This document shows, in pieces, positions 20,899 through 32,812 of a DNA stretch of 64,000 bases. Each line of letters opens with the position of its first letter. The first letter of the stretch is position 1. The stretch covers positions 992,001 to 1,056,000 of the forward strand of contig OZ231128.1 in NCBI GenBank assembly GCA_965153355.1. Direction: 5' to 3'. The DNA is from Flaccisagitta enflata. Taxonomy: Eukaryota; Chaetognatha; Sagittoidea; Aphragmophora. Both the position numbers and the translations under genes were made by a program. The notes beneath the pieces were generated by a model that searched no databases, was not told the DNA's origin, and was given only the letters and a program-made list of their open reading frames with translations.

Positions 20899-22390
20899 TC
20901 AGGATGTTTCGTACTAACTAAATATTTCTCGGCCCAATGAAAAACCGATTATTTTCTATTAGTAGCTCACCTTTTGAGACTCTGACCCAAGTGTCATGGT
21001 GTCGACCCAACTCAGTCACCCTCAGCGGCACCAAAACCACCAAATTAGAGATACTCATTTTTGCCAAGATAAGCTAAGATTAAGGGTCAAACTATCATGC
21101 GAAGGCTCTTTCTGATTTGTTTCAATTTCTTGTTGCCACCATAGAAGGGGCATGACCGTGATACTGTCCGTTTGCCCAATAACTCATTTTTTGTTGTTTT
21201 TTTAGACATTTTGGGCTAGATCAGACAAGATCAGACCACCACCCATTTCCCGTTGGCTTGGATTGATCTGATTATGTTAAATGGGGAAGATGGGAAAGTT
21301 TCTGGTTTGTCTGATATCGCGATTTATGTGTTTCGAATCCAACAGCTTTCGACGCCAACCTAAAGATCCTTTCTTGGCTCAACTCACTCGATGCTTGTGT
21401 TTGTTGTCACATAACCTTGGTTACGCCATTTATATAGTCGTTTAAGTGCTGGTTTGCGTATTTTGTGTGGTGGGACTATGATAGTGTTCATTATGTAACG
21501 TTGCATCTCCACTTGGTCAACAAGTTTTGATCAGTTTTGATGCAGGGAATCAAATTCAAGGAAAACAATAACAACAACAACAACAACCACAACAACAACA
21601 ATAATAATAATAACAATAACAATAACAACAACAACAATGTTGATGAAAACGACATTGATGATGACAATGTTGATGACGACAACGTTGATGACGACGACGT
21701 GGATTACAAAGATGTTGATGACGACGACGACAACGATGGCGGTGATGGCGACAGCGACGACTACAACGGCAACAACCACAACGGCAACGACAATGACAAC
21801 AACGACAACAAATCAACAACGACAACAATAACCAAATTAGTAACGACCAAATTAACAACAACAACAAGGAAACAACTATAAGAGCTACAACAAAACCAAC
21901 AAGGCCGGATACACGGCTACCCCAGTTGCGTGCAGGGGGGCAGGAGCAGTGCTGGAAAAGGTCATCAGAGCATTTGGGCAGGAGCAGTTGGCTCAAAAAG
22001 CTCAAAAATGCCGAAAAAGTAAAAAGGGGACCAACCAACCAACCAACCGACCAACCGACGGACCGACATAGCGGGGTGTCAAGTCGCGTAGCATGCGACT
22101 AAAAATGACAAAATCAAATCAAAACAAAAACAACAATGACAACAACAACGACGACAACGACGACATCAATAAAGAAATAAACGAGAGCAAATTTAATGAC
22201 CATGTGGTAGGGGCAGAATATGAAATGTAATTCATTCATTTAGGCTGCTCGTTCTTTCGTTTTTTTTTTCATTCTTTCATTCGTTTATTCATTCATTTGT
22301 TGGTTCCTTATTTCTTTGGATTTATTTGTTTTGCTATCGGTAGTTTACAATAACACATCTTTAACACAAGACGTCTTTGAAGGTCAATAG
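20899..22390 (+). repeat. segment X: left copy of an inverted duplication
   Basis: Reverse-complement match to 47464-48849 over the whole length. Examples are the CACAAAATACGCAAACCAGC-type region and the (AAC)n/(GAC) block with its flanks. This copy has an A element at 21900-22105 that the other lacks. The Asn- and Asp-rich ORFs come from the AAC/GAC repeats (21560-21880). Confidence 0.85.
21900..22105 (+). mobile_element. family A element, A1, with a natural empty site
   Basis: CAAGGCCGGATACACGGCT start, A1 body, GACCAACC core, GTCGCGTAGCATGCGAC hairpin and TAAAAA end. The inverted duplicate near 47840-47880 has the same flanks (GAGCTACAA and TGACAAAATC) joined by an A-run with no element. 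Confidence 0.9.
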
Positions 22391-22464
22391 TAGGCGTGAA
22401 AGTTTAGTACAGTGGATATCAGCTACAAGTGTGACGGTCGGGTAACAGGCTTTCTGCTATGATT

Positions 22465-22670
22465 TCTTCATTTTTGGATATGCCAATGTGCGATTTTTAA
22501 TGGGGAACCCCTCGAGCGAGCACCCGTCACCCCTGGGGCTGGATGACAAGAATTTGTCTGAAAACATAGTCTGTAAACGTAGGCCGTTTTCAACCAAGGT
22601 TTTAATAGAGAATGAAAAAATTGATTCATGTAGGTCAATAAAATCAATGATATTAACCAAAAATACATAA
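22465..22670 (+). other. unassigned small ORF region
   Basis: Open frame MRFLMGNPSSEHPSPLGLDD.. ending at TAA 22668-22670. Both strands are open, no family recognised; listed only because it sits just inside the left end of the 3.76-kb insertion. Confidence 0.15.
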
Positions 22671-23505
22671 GACAATAATATATCATTAGTTAAATGTATT
22701 CATACACATTTACGATGTATTTATTGATGTTAGAAATGACGCCTATGCGTAATTGTACAAAATTATAATTTACTGCAATATGCAAATGAGCTTTTTTGAC
22801 AATCATGAACGTACATAGGTGTTTGAAAGCAATTGCAACTATTGTGACTTACTTAAATGATATATTCATTATGATTACATGTTAAGCATATCATTTTCTT
22901 TAAGATGCGTGAATCTGGAACGCATCTGTTTAAGAGAGTCTGTCCGTCTGTTTATCCATCTGTCTGTCCATTACGCCTGTGCAAAAAAAGTTTTCTTTGC
23001 TATATTTGGCGGTGGAGATATCTTATATTTTTTCAGATGATCAACAAACATGTTTTAAGAGTTTAATTTACTACTCTGTCATTTCTTCTGTCTGTTTGCC
23101 CTTCTGTCTCTAACAGGACTCACGTAATTAGGCGGAAAAGTGATATGAGCAATATAGATAGTATATCTGCCCTCAACACAATGAAATTTAACATGGAGAT
23201 GGTAAAAACCAAATATTTGACGTAAAAAAGCGATATTGTCGACTTTCATGGCAGGGGTGTATATAGTTCCATAACCTTTGATTATTTCCCCCCCCCCCCC
23301 ATTTGCCTTTGATTTTCTTCCCCGCGATGCAGCGCGTCGCGTTACCAAGTCAATGATTTTCTTCCCCTTAAAGCAATAAAACAGTGTGTTTATGGTTTAG
23401 ATAGTGTTAAATTGTGTTCTACTTATCATGTTTTATGATTTGCTACTGCCAATAGTTATACTTTCCATAGATTTTCTTCTTTTTTTTCTTTTTCCCTCCT
23501 TCCTT

Positions 23506-23507
<2 letters not shown>

Positions 23508-23596
<89 letters not shown>

Positions 23597-23662
23597 TCTC
23601 TCATTCTCTCCCTCATTTACAACTTTTTTCCTACAGCGATCAGGCGCCTCTATTGGTAATGG

Positions 23663-23732
<70 letters not shown>

Positions 23733-23738
23733 TCTCTC
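23508..23738. repeat. two (CT)n tracts
   Basis: About 41 and 35 CT units separated by unique sequence (23600-23668). The 286-residue plus-strand ORF crossing it is Ser/Leu repeat followed by B minisatellite and is not a gene. Confidence 0.95.
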
Positions 23739-23830
23739 CTATAGATCTATCTGTCTGTGTAGCGCTCGATCGCGCTCTTCTTTTGAAAATTGCCGCGCAT
23801 CCCGAGCAAACCCGGCAAAAACTGTCTGTT

Positions 23831-24382
23831 CCCTTTTGGGCAGCGGCCCGAAGGCCAATGACCTATGCTTTCACACAGGGAATTTCTCCTTCTCCTTCTC
23901 CTCCTTCTTCTTCTACGTCCCCCCCCCCCCTGGGAGACCATATTCCAGCATTGAGGCCCAACTCCTAGCCTCGAGGCCCAAATCCCAGCCTCGACACTCA
24001 GATCCCAGCCTTGAGGCTCAAATCCCAGCTTTGAGGCTCAAATCCCAGGCTCAAGGCTCGAATCTCAGGCTCGAGGCTCAAATCCCAGGCTCTAGGCTCA
24101 ATCCCAGCCTCGAGGCTCAAATCCCAGCCTCGAGGCTCAAATCCCAGCCTCGAGGCTTAAATCCCAGCATTGAAGCTCAAATCCCAGCCATGAAGCTCAA
24201 ATCCCAGCCTCCACGTTCAAAACCAAGCCTCCAGGCTCAAATCCCAGCATCCAGGCCCAAATAAAATCAGCATAGGTCATCGGCCCCTTCGGGGCCGCTG
24301 CCCCACTAACCACCTCATACCCACATACACTCATATAGGGGCAACGGGTACCGCTGACCATCTAACGCTTTTGCGACTATTT
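23831..24382 (-). mobile_element. family B element
   Basis: Minus orientation: CCCTTTTGGGCAGCGGCCC, GACCTATGCTTTCACACAGG, polypyrimidine, about 14 units of GAGGCTCAAATCCCAGCCTC type, complementary arm, then GGGTACCGCTGACCATCTAA and CTTTTGCGACTATTTAC. An A-body fragment (about 24383-24430) follows. Confidence 0.85.
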
Positions 24383-24429
24383 ACTTTTTTGGCATTATTA
24401 AGCCTTTTGGGCTCACAGCTCCTTTCCAA

Positions 24430-24655
24430 ATGTCATTCTAAGTCATTCCAAGTCATTCCAAGTCATTCTAAGTCATTCTAAGTCCTTCTAAGTCATAAGT
24501 TATTTTAAGTCATATTAAGTTATATTAAGTTATATTAATTCAATCGGGTCAATTCAGTCGTTTATATCATTTTAAGTTATTTCAAGTCATTTCAATTTTT
24601 TTTAAAGTCATTTCAAGTCATTTTAAGTCAATTAAGTCATCTTAAGCTATTTATG
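24430..24655. repeat. 10-bp minisatellite AAGTCATTCT/C
   Basis: AAGTCATTCC and AAGTCATTCT units decaying into TTAAGTCATATT. The same motif recurs at 58060-58280 beside another A fragment. Confidence 0.85.
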
Positions 24656-25009
24656 TCCTGCATGGACTTATAATACCTAGGACAAAAGTATTGCAACACT
24701 TAGGGAATTAGTTCATTTAATCACAAATACAATGCAAGATAAGTCAATTTAAGCAAATACGTGTTTCATGTGTCCAAACATGAAAGCAGCATCAAGTTTT
24801 TTGTGCTAAACTAAAATGTACAATTTTAAAAAGATTGATCCCAGGCTTTCACATCAATGTGTCTGGAGATACCAAGCATATAAACACAACTTCGTCCAAT
24901 GCTTCTTTAGCTACAGGTGTAAAGGTTAGTATATAAGGATAAGTCAATCTGATCAAAAGACCATGTACAAACACGAGCAATTTGACATACAAGAGCGTTC
25001 TTTCTACAT

Positions 25010-25235
25010 TTCTTTTTTTCCCTCTCTCCTTTCTCCCTTCCTTCCATCCTTCCTTCCATCCTTCCTTCCATCCCTCCTTCCATCCTTCCTTCCATTCTCA
25101 CTTCCATCCATTCTTTCATCCTTCCTTCCTTCCATCCATTCATCCTTCCCTCTATCCCTCCTTACATCCTTTGTACCATTCTTCTTTCATTCTTCCCTCC
25201 TACCTTCCTTACTTTCTTCTCTCTTTTCTTTTCTC

Positions 25236-25266
<31 letters not shown>

Positions 25267-25340
25267 CTTCTTCTTCTTCTTCTTCTTCTTCTTTTGCTTC
25301 TTTTGCTTCTTCTTCTTCTGCTTCTTCTTCTGCTTCTTCA
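25010..25340. repeat. CCTT/CATC and (CTT)n tracts
   Basis: TTCCATCC-type repeats to about 25200, then (CTT)n with GCTTCTT variants (25239-25340). ORFs here are artefacts. Confidence 0.93.
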
Positions 25341-25587
25341 TCTTTCTCTTTTTCTACTGCCCATAAGGCCAAGTTTTGGCACTACCCGCTTCTCCATAAT
25401 CTACAATTCTACATGCCTGGTCACAATATCATGGTAGGGCAAGCAGGCCCCCCCTGACTCAATCACACTGTATTCTGACAGCTCCAAATCTAGCTATGAT
25501 ACATGTGATCAGTCATTTAGAATTACCAAAATGTCCATGCATCGTTACTTGATCGGACGACGATCTTCCGTAGAAGGTAGATTTCAT

Positions 25588-25594
25588 TAGAATC

Positions 25595-25628
<34 letters not shown>

Positions 25629-25640
25629 GCAACAACAACA
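25588..25640. repeat. (CAA)n microsatellite
   Basis: About 16 CAA units with one CAG. Confidence 0.95.
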
Positions 25641-25761
25641 CCCTGTGGACAACAACCTTATCCCCTTCCACACACACCTACACACAAAACCACACACACA
25701 CACCAACACACACTGCACTCAATAATAACTGCGTGTTTATTGCATTTTCAACTCAAAACGT

Positions 25762-25832
25762 GATCAGCCAACAGATGGACCAACAGATGGACAGACAGAG
25801 CCCCTTATATAGAGTTGCATGTCCTCAACAAA
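25762..25832 (+). mobile_element. family A2 3' fragment
   Basis: GATGGACCAACAGATGGAC core, CCCCTTATATAGAGTTGCAT and TCCTCAAC end. Confidence 0.5.
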
Positions 25833-26220
25833 AAAGGAAATGTTTCAGCAGATAAGGAAGCTAAATAGGTTTCATGACAATGTTATTGACACATTGTACA
25901 AAGAAAATAGTTGGTATACAACAAAATGACGTTAAAACAAATGGTCGATCCGCCTCCCATTGGTTTAACATGGGGTTTTCCTCTTCCTCCTTGGCGAAAA
26001 GGCTAAATCCAAGGGCAGGGGCAAGGGTCTCGCTAGGTAGGTTCCCGACTATTTTGATGGGGTTTCTGGGTTTAAACCTCTAGATTAGTTCACTTAGACA
26101 GCCTGTACAAACCGGTTCAAGAATCCCTGCATAAGTTTCATCCCTATCAATAGAAGTTGTCACGACAGACAAGTAAATCTTTGGCCCATCCTACTAGGTC
26201 ATGTTTTTCCCCCTTTTTCA

Positions 26221-26463
<243 letters not shown>

Positions 26464-26464
26464 A

Positions 26465-26766
26465 GCCGGATACACCGCCAATACCAGTTGCGGACGGGTG
26501 GGCAGGGGCGGAAATGCGCATTTTCAAATTTTTTGACTCGTGCTGATGGACCGACACACCGAAGTATTGATCAATGGACCAACGGACGGATGGTCAAAGG
26601 TTCATATAAAATTGCGTGTTTGCAACTACAAACAAGGCCGATCAGGTCAATAGGTGCAACGTGTAGATCGTTGAAGGAATGTGTTACCAACAGATCGACT
26701 GACCAACTGACCAACCGACAACCAACGGAAAGAGCCACTTATAGAGGTGTTTTGTGGCACCTAAAA
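26465..26766 (+). mobile_element. tandem family A2 and A3 elements
   Basis: A2 body GCGGACGGGTGGGCAG and AAATGCGCATTTTC to GTTTGCAACTAC (26465-26630). A3 follows directly: CAAGGCCGATCAGGTCAATA to GTGGCACCTAAAAA (26632-26766). The A2 start is merged with the GA tract. Confidence 0.8.
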
Positions 26767-26858
26767 AGAATTGAAGGGTTCAACGGTTAGCTGGATTGAC
26801 AGACCAAATTACAAACCATCACAGCAATCAAATCAGACAGCGCACCCCGTAATCTGGG
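26704..26858. repeat. inverted repeat arm flanking the 91-bp array
   Basis: Nearly the complement of 28395-28549: A3 end, AAAGAATTGAAGGG, GGTTAGCTGGATTGA, ACAAACCATC and GCGCACCCCGTAATCTGGG. Confidence 0.85.
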
Positions 26859-27805
26859 CACTGTGACCCAGATCAGACCCAGCTAAAGAAAATTCCCATA
26901 CCCAGCCTCTAACCACCCAGCAACCACCCCAAAAGACTCAAACCGCCTTCACTGTGACCCAGATCAGACCCAGCTAAAGAAAATTCCCATACCCAGCCTC
27001 TAACCACCCAGCAACCACCCCAAAAGGCTCAAACCGCCTTCACTGTGACCCAGCTAAAGAAAATTCCCATACCCAGCCTCTAACCAACCAGCAACCACCC
27101 CAAAAGGCTCAAACCGCCTTCACTGTGACCCAGATCAGACCCAGCTAAAGAAAATTCCCATACCCAGCCTCTAACCACCCAGCAACCACCCCAAAAGGCT
27201 AAAACCGCCCTCACCGTGACCCAGATCAGACCCAGCTAAAGAAAATTCCCATACCCAGCCTCTAACCACCCAGCAACAACCTCAAAAGGCTCAAACCGCC
27301 TTCACTGTGACCCAGATCAGACCAAGCTAAAGAAAGCTCCCATACCCAGCCTCTAACCACCCAGCAACCACCCCAAAAGGCTCAAATCGCCTTCACTGTG
27401 ACCCAGATCAGACCCAGCTAAAGAAAATTCCCATACCCAGCCTCTAACCACCCAGCAACCACCCCAAAAGGCTCAAACCGCCTTCACTGTGACCCAGATC
27501 AGACCCAGCTAAAGAAAATTCCCAAACCCAGCCTCTAACCACCCAGCAACCACCGCAAAAGGCTCAAACCGCCTTCACTGTGACCCAGATCAGACCCAGC
27601 TAAAGAAAATTCCCATACCCAGCCTCTAACCACCCAGCAACCACCCCAAAAGGCTCAAACCGCCTTCACTGTGACCCAGATCAGACCCAGCTAAAGAAAA
27701 TTCCCATATCCAGCCTCTAACCACCCAGCAACCACTCCAAAAGGCTCAAACTGCCTTCATTGTGACCCAGATCAGACCCAGCTAAAGAAAATTCCCATAC
27801 CCAGC
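26859..27805 (+). repeat. 91-bp satellite, about 10 units
   Basis: Head-to-tail units containing CACTGTGACCCAGATCAGAC, CAGCTAAAGAAAATTCCCAT and CACCCAGCAACCACCCC, 91 bp apart, highly similar. The same unit recurs inverted at 48850-51640. Confidence 0.95.
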
Positions 27806-28118
27806 CTATTAGCCTTTGTTGTACTGAGCATGCCGCTGTCCCACCCACCACAAAATTTTTAATTCATTCATAACTTTAACTTTAAAAAAAAACCTCAGAC
27901 AATTTCTGACAACTGACACAAATACTATGAGTGGATCTCATGTCTTTAATAGTGATTGAGGAAATCTTAGAAATATCTTTCTTTTTATCACTTTAGATCA
28001 TAATCTACAAAAAGTACAAAACGCCTATTTTACATCTAATATTGTGTGGACTCCTTTATGCAAATGAAAGCGACAAGTTTTTCCTGTATCGCTCTACTTT
28101 TGATCTGTATTTGCTATG
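27806..28118. other. AT-rich DNA, no gene seen
   Basis: Nothing recognised. Confidence 0.4.
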
Positions 28119-28410
28119 CTGCACTTCGTAATGTATAACAGAAATACGTGAGATTAAACCCTGAGCCAAACCTGTGCCAACCCCAAGCTCGGGGTTTGCT
28201 TGGGGTTGGCTCAGATTTGTTTTTTACTTGTATCATTCACTATTATGTCATTTACTAGTGATAGAACGATTTCTGTCAACCCCAAGCAAACCCTGAGCAA
28301 CCATGAGCAAATCCTGAGCTTAGGTTTTCTTTGGGTTTACTAGGGGTTCAACCTTGAGCAACCCCGAGCAACCCCTGGGGTTTAATCTCACCCCAGATTA
28401 CGGGGTGCGC
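28119..28410. mobile_element. family D element
   Basis: Inverted ends GCTGCACTTCGTAATG..GTGAGATTAAACCC and GGTTTAATCTCACCCCAGAT, ATTACGGGGTGCGC, around GAGCAACCCCGAGCAACCCC-type short repeats. It shares ends with 57437-57800. Confidence 0.6.
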
Positions 28411-28549
28411 TGTCTGATTAAATTGCTGCGATGGTTTGTAATTTGGTCTTTCAATCCAGCTAACCATCGATCCCTTCAATTCTTTTTAGGTGCAACAAAA
28501 CACCTCTATAAGTGGCTCTTTCCGTTGGTTGTCGGTTGGTCAGTTGGCA
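28395..28549. repeat. second arm of the inverted repeat at 26704-26858
   Basis: Includes a minus-strand A3 end (AGGTGCAACAAAACACCT, CTATAAGTGGCTC, GGTTGTCGGTTGG). Confidence 0.85.
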
Positions 28550-28870
28550 CAGTGGGTTCATATAAAGTATAACGACCAACTTTGCTGTGTTATTTTATGT
28601 TCTTTTTTTCATTCTAGGAGGTTTATATAGTTATAAAATGCGTGTTTCAGGCCTCCATGGAGCTTCATTTGGATATTTTGATGCTTTGAACAGAAACAGA
28701 TGACCCAAGACAAGGGCTATTTTTTTGCTAAAAATCATTGATATTTTTTAATCTTTAAAAAATCATTGCGCCTAAAGTAATGAGATCGGAGTTGGAGCCA
28801 TTCAAAAGATAATTTTAGGTAGTTTCTTCACCTAAAATTTCGAAAACTCGAAGCAGAGGCTGAGGAGATA

Positions 28871-29412
28871 ACGGGTGGTCTTTAAAAAGGTAGCTTTTAA
28901 TTTTTTTAATAATTTTTATTAAATTTCTCCTAAGTAAAAATTTTTTTTTAAGCTATCTAGATATGATCGTCGCCCACATATTCCATTATGCACATTTTTT
29001 AGCAGGATCAATATTTTTCATTTTATTTTTAAAAAACTAAATTGAATTACGGACCACTTACAGAATTTTGCTTAAATTTAATTAAAAATCAATGATTTTA
29101 ACAGAATTTACTTTTGAATGAAGATAGTTGAATAAAAGTGGGTCTTGGGAAACCATAAAAACCAAAACTTTTCGTGTGAAAAACTAAATGCATACCTAAA
29201 ACACTAATAATAATCATGTATTGTTTTTAGTTAAAAACAAGCAATAATGCTCAGAAAAAAATATTTTGGTTTATCATACATAATTTGAATTTGTATATTT
29301 TGATCGTATGTACAAATTCAGATATTCATCATTTCAAATATTCACATAATAAGCAGTTATAAACAGTTTTTTTTTATTCAGATACAGAGCTACTTTTTTT
29401 AAGTCCACCCGG
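28871..29412. mobile_element. TA-flanked MITE inside the 375-bp array, 542 bp
   Basis: Inverted ends of about 24 bp (GGGTGGTCTTTAAAAAGGTA and its near-complement) between TA at 28869-28870 and 29413-29414. Other array units run GAGATATAAAAA across this point, giving an empty site. Confidence 0.75.
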
Positions 29413-30670
29413 TATAAAAAAACAATTTTCAAAATTTATGGGAAATAAATGTAAAATTTCTTAAAGGTCATCATATCAACTCAGTGTACACAAATGTACA
29501 TAAGATATGAGCTAAATGGCTTTCATGGTTGTCAAGAATGACTAATTAGGGTCCTATAGCCGTATAGCGAAGTTAGGCGACCTATAAATAAGTGTGTTTC
29601 TAAAAAAAAATGTGATGGACCCTCAAATAGACCCAAAAATTTACCATCTGGATTTTTTTAATCTTTAAAAAATCATTGCGCCTAAAGTAATGAGCGCACA
29701 AGATTGGGATTGAAGTCATTCAAAAGATAATATTAAGTAGTTTCTTCATCTAAAATTTCGTAAAATTTAGAGCAGAGGCTGAGGATATATATAAAAAACA
29801 ATTGTCAAAATTCATGGGAAATAAACATATAAGTTCTTAAAGGTCATCATATCAACTCGGTGTACACAAATGTACATAAGGTATGAGCTAAATGGCTTTC
29901 ATGGTTGTCAAGTATGACTAATTAGGGTCCTATAGCCGTATGGCGAAGTTAGGAGACCTATAGATAAGTGTGTTTCTAAAAAAAAATGTGATGGACCCCC
30001 AAATAGACCCAAAATTTACCATCTGGATTTTTATAATCTTTAAAAAATCATTGCGCCTAAAGTAATGAGCGCACAAGATTGGGGTTGAAGCCATTCAAAA
30101 GATAATATTAGGGAGTTTCATCACCCAAAATTTCGTAAAATTTTGAACAGAGGCTGAGGAGATATAAAAAAACAATTGTCAAAATTCATGGGAAATAAAT
30201 GTAAAACTTCTTAAAGGTCATCATATCAACTCGGTGTACACAAATGTACATAAGGAATGAGCTAAATGGCTTTCATGGTTGTCAAGTATGACTAATTAGG
30301 GTCCTATAGCTGTATGGCGAAGTTAGGAGACCTATAAATAAGTGTGTTTCTAAAAAAAAATGTGATGGACCCTCAAATAGACCAAAAAATTTACCATCTG
30401 GATTTTTTTAATCTTTAAAGAATCATTGCACCTAAAGTAATGAGCGCACAAGATTGGGATTGAAGTCATTCAAAAGATAATATAAAGTAGTTTTTTCATC
30501 TAAAATTTCGTAAAATTTAGAGCAGAGGCTGAGGAGTTATATAAAAAACAATTGTCAAAATTCATGGGAATTAAACATATAAGTTCTTAAAGGTCATCAT
30601 ATCAACTCGGTGTACACAAATGTACATGAGGTATGAGCTAAATGGCTTTCATGGTTGTCAAGTATGACTA

Positions 30671-32812
30671 CAGTACCGGAATCAAAGAACTGGTGATAAG
30701 GAGGGAAGCCATATCTCTCCAATTACAAGGATATGAGATCTGAAATTTTTCTGTGGTGTGCACCTATAATACCCCCACCCCCCATAAGGGTTTGTAGCTG
30801 TTCCGGGCAATTTTTGTTTTTGGTTGTCAAAAAGTTTTTTTCCTAAAAATTGCTATTGTAGGCTAAAAAATTTATTTCAAAAATTGTCTTTTATGTTAGA
30901 TATAGGTAATGCCAAGAGCTACAAATTTCATTTTTTGAAAAATATTTTCCGCCAATTATTAAGGGAACGACACTAAAAAAACAAAAATTTCCAAAAAATG
31001 AAACATAGTTATAATTTCCTAAATAATTGGCTTAACATGATAATTTTTGACATGAAAGTAGTCCTGAGAACCTTCAATGTGTATGCAAAATTTCAACAGT
31101 TATAGTTGAATTTTAAAGGAGTTATAGCATTTTGAAATTTTAATGATTTTTTGTAAAAACCATTTTTTCCTATGAAATTTTTTTTTGTCAACCATTTTTC
31201 TTAAAATTTCATATACAAACAAAATAACTGATGAATTTTTGCTTCCAAAAAAAATTTGGCCACTGTGACCCCTTAAAAAAATTTTTTTTTCTCAAAAATT
31301 GCTAAAATGACCCATTTTTCAAAGTTGAATAAAAACTGTTCCTGTCATCCAATCATCTTCATTTTTGGTGGAGTTGTTACCTATTATCTACCCTAACTTC
31401 ACCTAAAATTTGAGCTCACTGCGCCAAACGGTTGCGGAGATATTGACGTTCAAAGTTACTTTGTCAGAGCAAAATCAGCAAATTTGGCATTTTGGCCATT
31501 TTTGAGCTTGCATAAAATTTTATTTTTTCTTCTAGAGACCTCCATTTTAGCTGAAGTTACTAAGGTTTAAGCATATATTCATATTCCAAAATTTCCCACT
31601 TGTCAGCCAAGCCATTTTAGGGATATGATGGTCCAAAGTTTTAAAAAACACCAATTTTTCAACAAAAATTACAATGAAAATTTTTCAAAAAAATTTTTAA
31701 AAAAAGGATGTCCTCCGGGTTTTGGATCTAGGTGAATTAGATAATTCCCGATTGTATTGAACCCCCCTTTGAAAACCATTTTGTGAAAAATTTTTGCTAA
31801 TTTTTTTCCTGAAGATTTGGTTGAAAAATTGGCATTTTTAAAAACTTTGGACCATCATATCCCTAAAACGGCTTGGCTGACAAGTGTGAAATTTTGTAAT
31901 ATGAAATAATGCTTAAACCTGAGTAACTTCAGCTAAAATGGAGGTCTCTGGAAGAAAAAATGAAATTTTATGCAAGCTCAAAAATGGCCAAAATGCCAAT
32001 TTTGCTGATTTTGCTCTGACAAAGTAACTTTGAAAGTCAATATCTCCGCAACCGTTTGGCGCAGTGAGCTCAAATTTTAGGTGAAGTTAGGGTAGATAAT
32101 AAATAACAACCCCACCAAAAATGAAGATGATCGGATGACAGGAACAGTTTTTATTCAACTTTGAAAAATGGGTCATTTTGGCAATTTTTGAGAAAAAAAT
32201 TTTTTTTTAAGGGGTCACAGTGGCCAAATTTTTTTTGGAAGCAAAAATTCATCAGTTATTTTGTTTGTATATGAAATTTTAAGAAAAATGGTTGACAAAA
32301 AAAAATTTCATGGGAAAAAATGTTTTTTACAAAAAATAATTAAAATTTCAAAATGCTATAACTCCTTTAAAATTCAACTATGACTGTTGAAATTTTGCAT
32401 ACACATTGAAGGTTCTCAGGACTACTTTCATGTCAAAAATTATAATGTTAAGCCAATTATTTAGGAAATTATAACTATATTTCATTTTTTGGAAATTTTT
32501 GTTTTTTTAGTGTCGTTCCCTTAAAAATTGGCGGAAAATATTTTTCAAAAAATGAAATTTGTAGCTCTTGGCATTACCTATATTTAACATAAAAGACAAT
32601 TTTTGAAATAAATTTTTTAGCCTACAATAGCAATTTTTAGAAAAAATTTTTTTTGACAACCAAAAACAAAAATTGCCCGGAACAGCTCCAAACCCTTATG
32701 GGGGGTGGGGGTACTATAGGTGCACACCACAGAAAAATTTCAGATCTCATATCCTTGTAATTGGAGAGATATGGCTTCCCTCCTTATCACCAGTTCTTTG
32801 ATTCCGGTACTG
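30671..32812. mobile_element. 2.14-kb foldback element inside the 375-bp array
   Basis: Starts CAGTACCGGAATCAAAGAAC and ends with its complement. Two arms of about 1 kb pair almost perfectly (31670 meets about 31825) around a loop of about 150 bp. TA borders it at 30669-30670 and 32813-32814; neighbouring units read GACTAATTAGGG here, so TA is the duplicated target. No ORF: a non-autonomous Tc1/mariner-type foldback. Confidence 0.92.

Larger units (their letters stand above)
22391..26146. mobile_element. 3.76-kb insertion between 7-bp direct repeats
   Basis: Absent from the inverted duplicate, where GGTCAATAGAAG is continuous. Here TCAATAG occurs at both borders (22384-22390 and 26147-26153). 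Termini are weakly inverted: TAGGCGTGAAAGTT on the left, TAGGGATGAAACTT as complement of the right (11 of 14). It holds CT tracts, a B element and simple repeats but no recognised transposase. Either a large hAT-like non-autonomous insertion or the reciprocal of a microhomology deletion. Confidence 0.55.

Noticed and set aside
23404-24264. 286-residue plus-strand ORF
   Set aside because: It runs from (CT)n Ser/Leu repeats into the 21-bp minisatellite of a B element.
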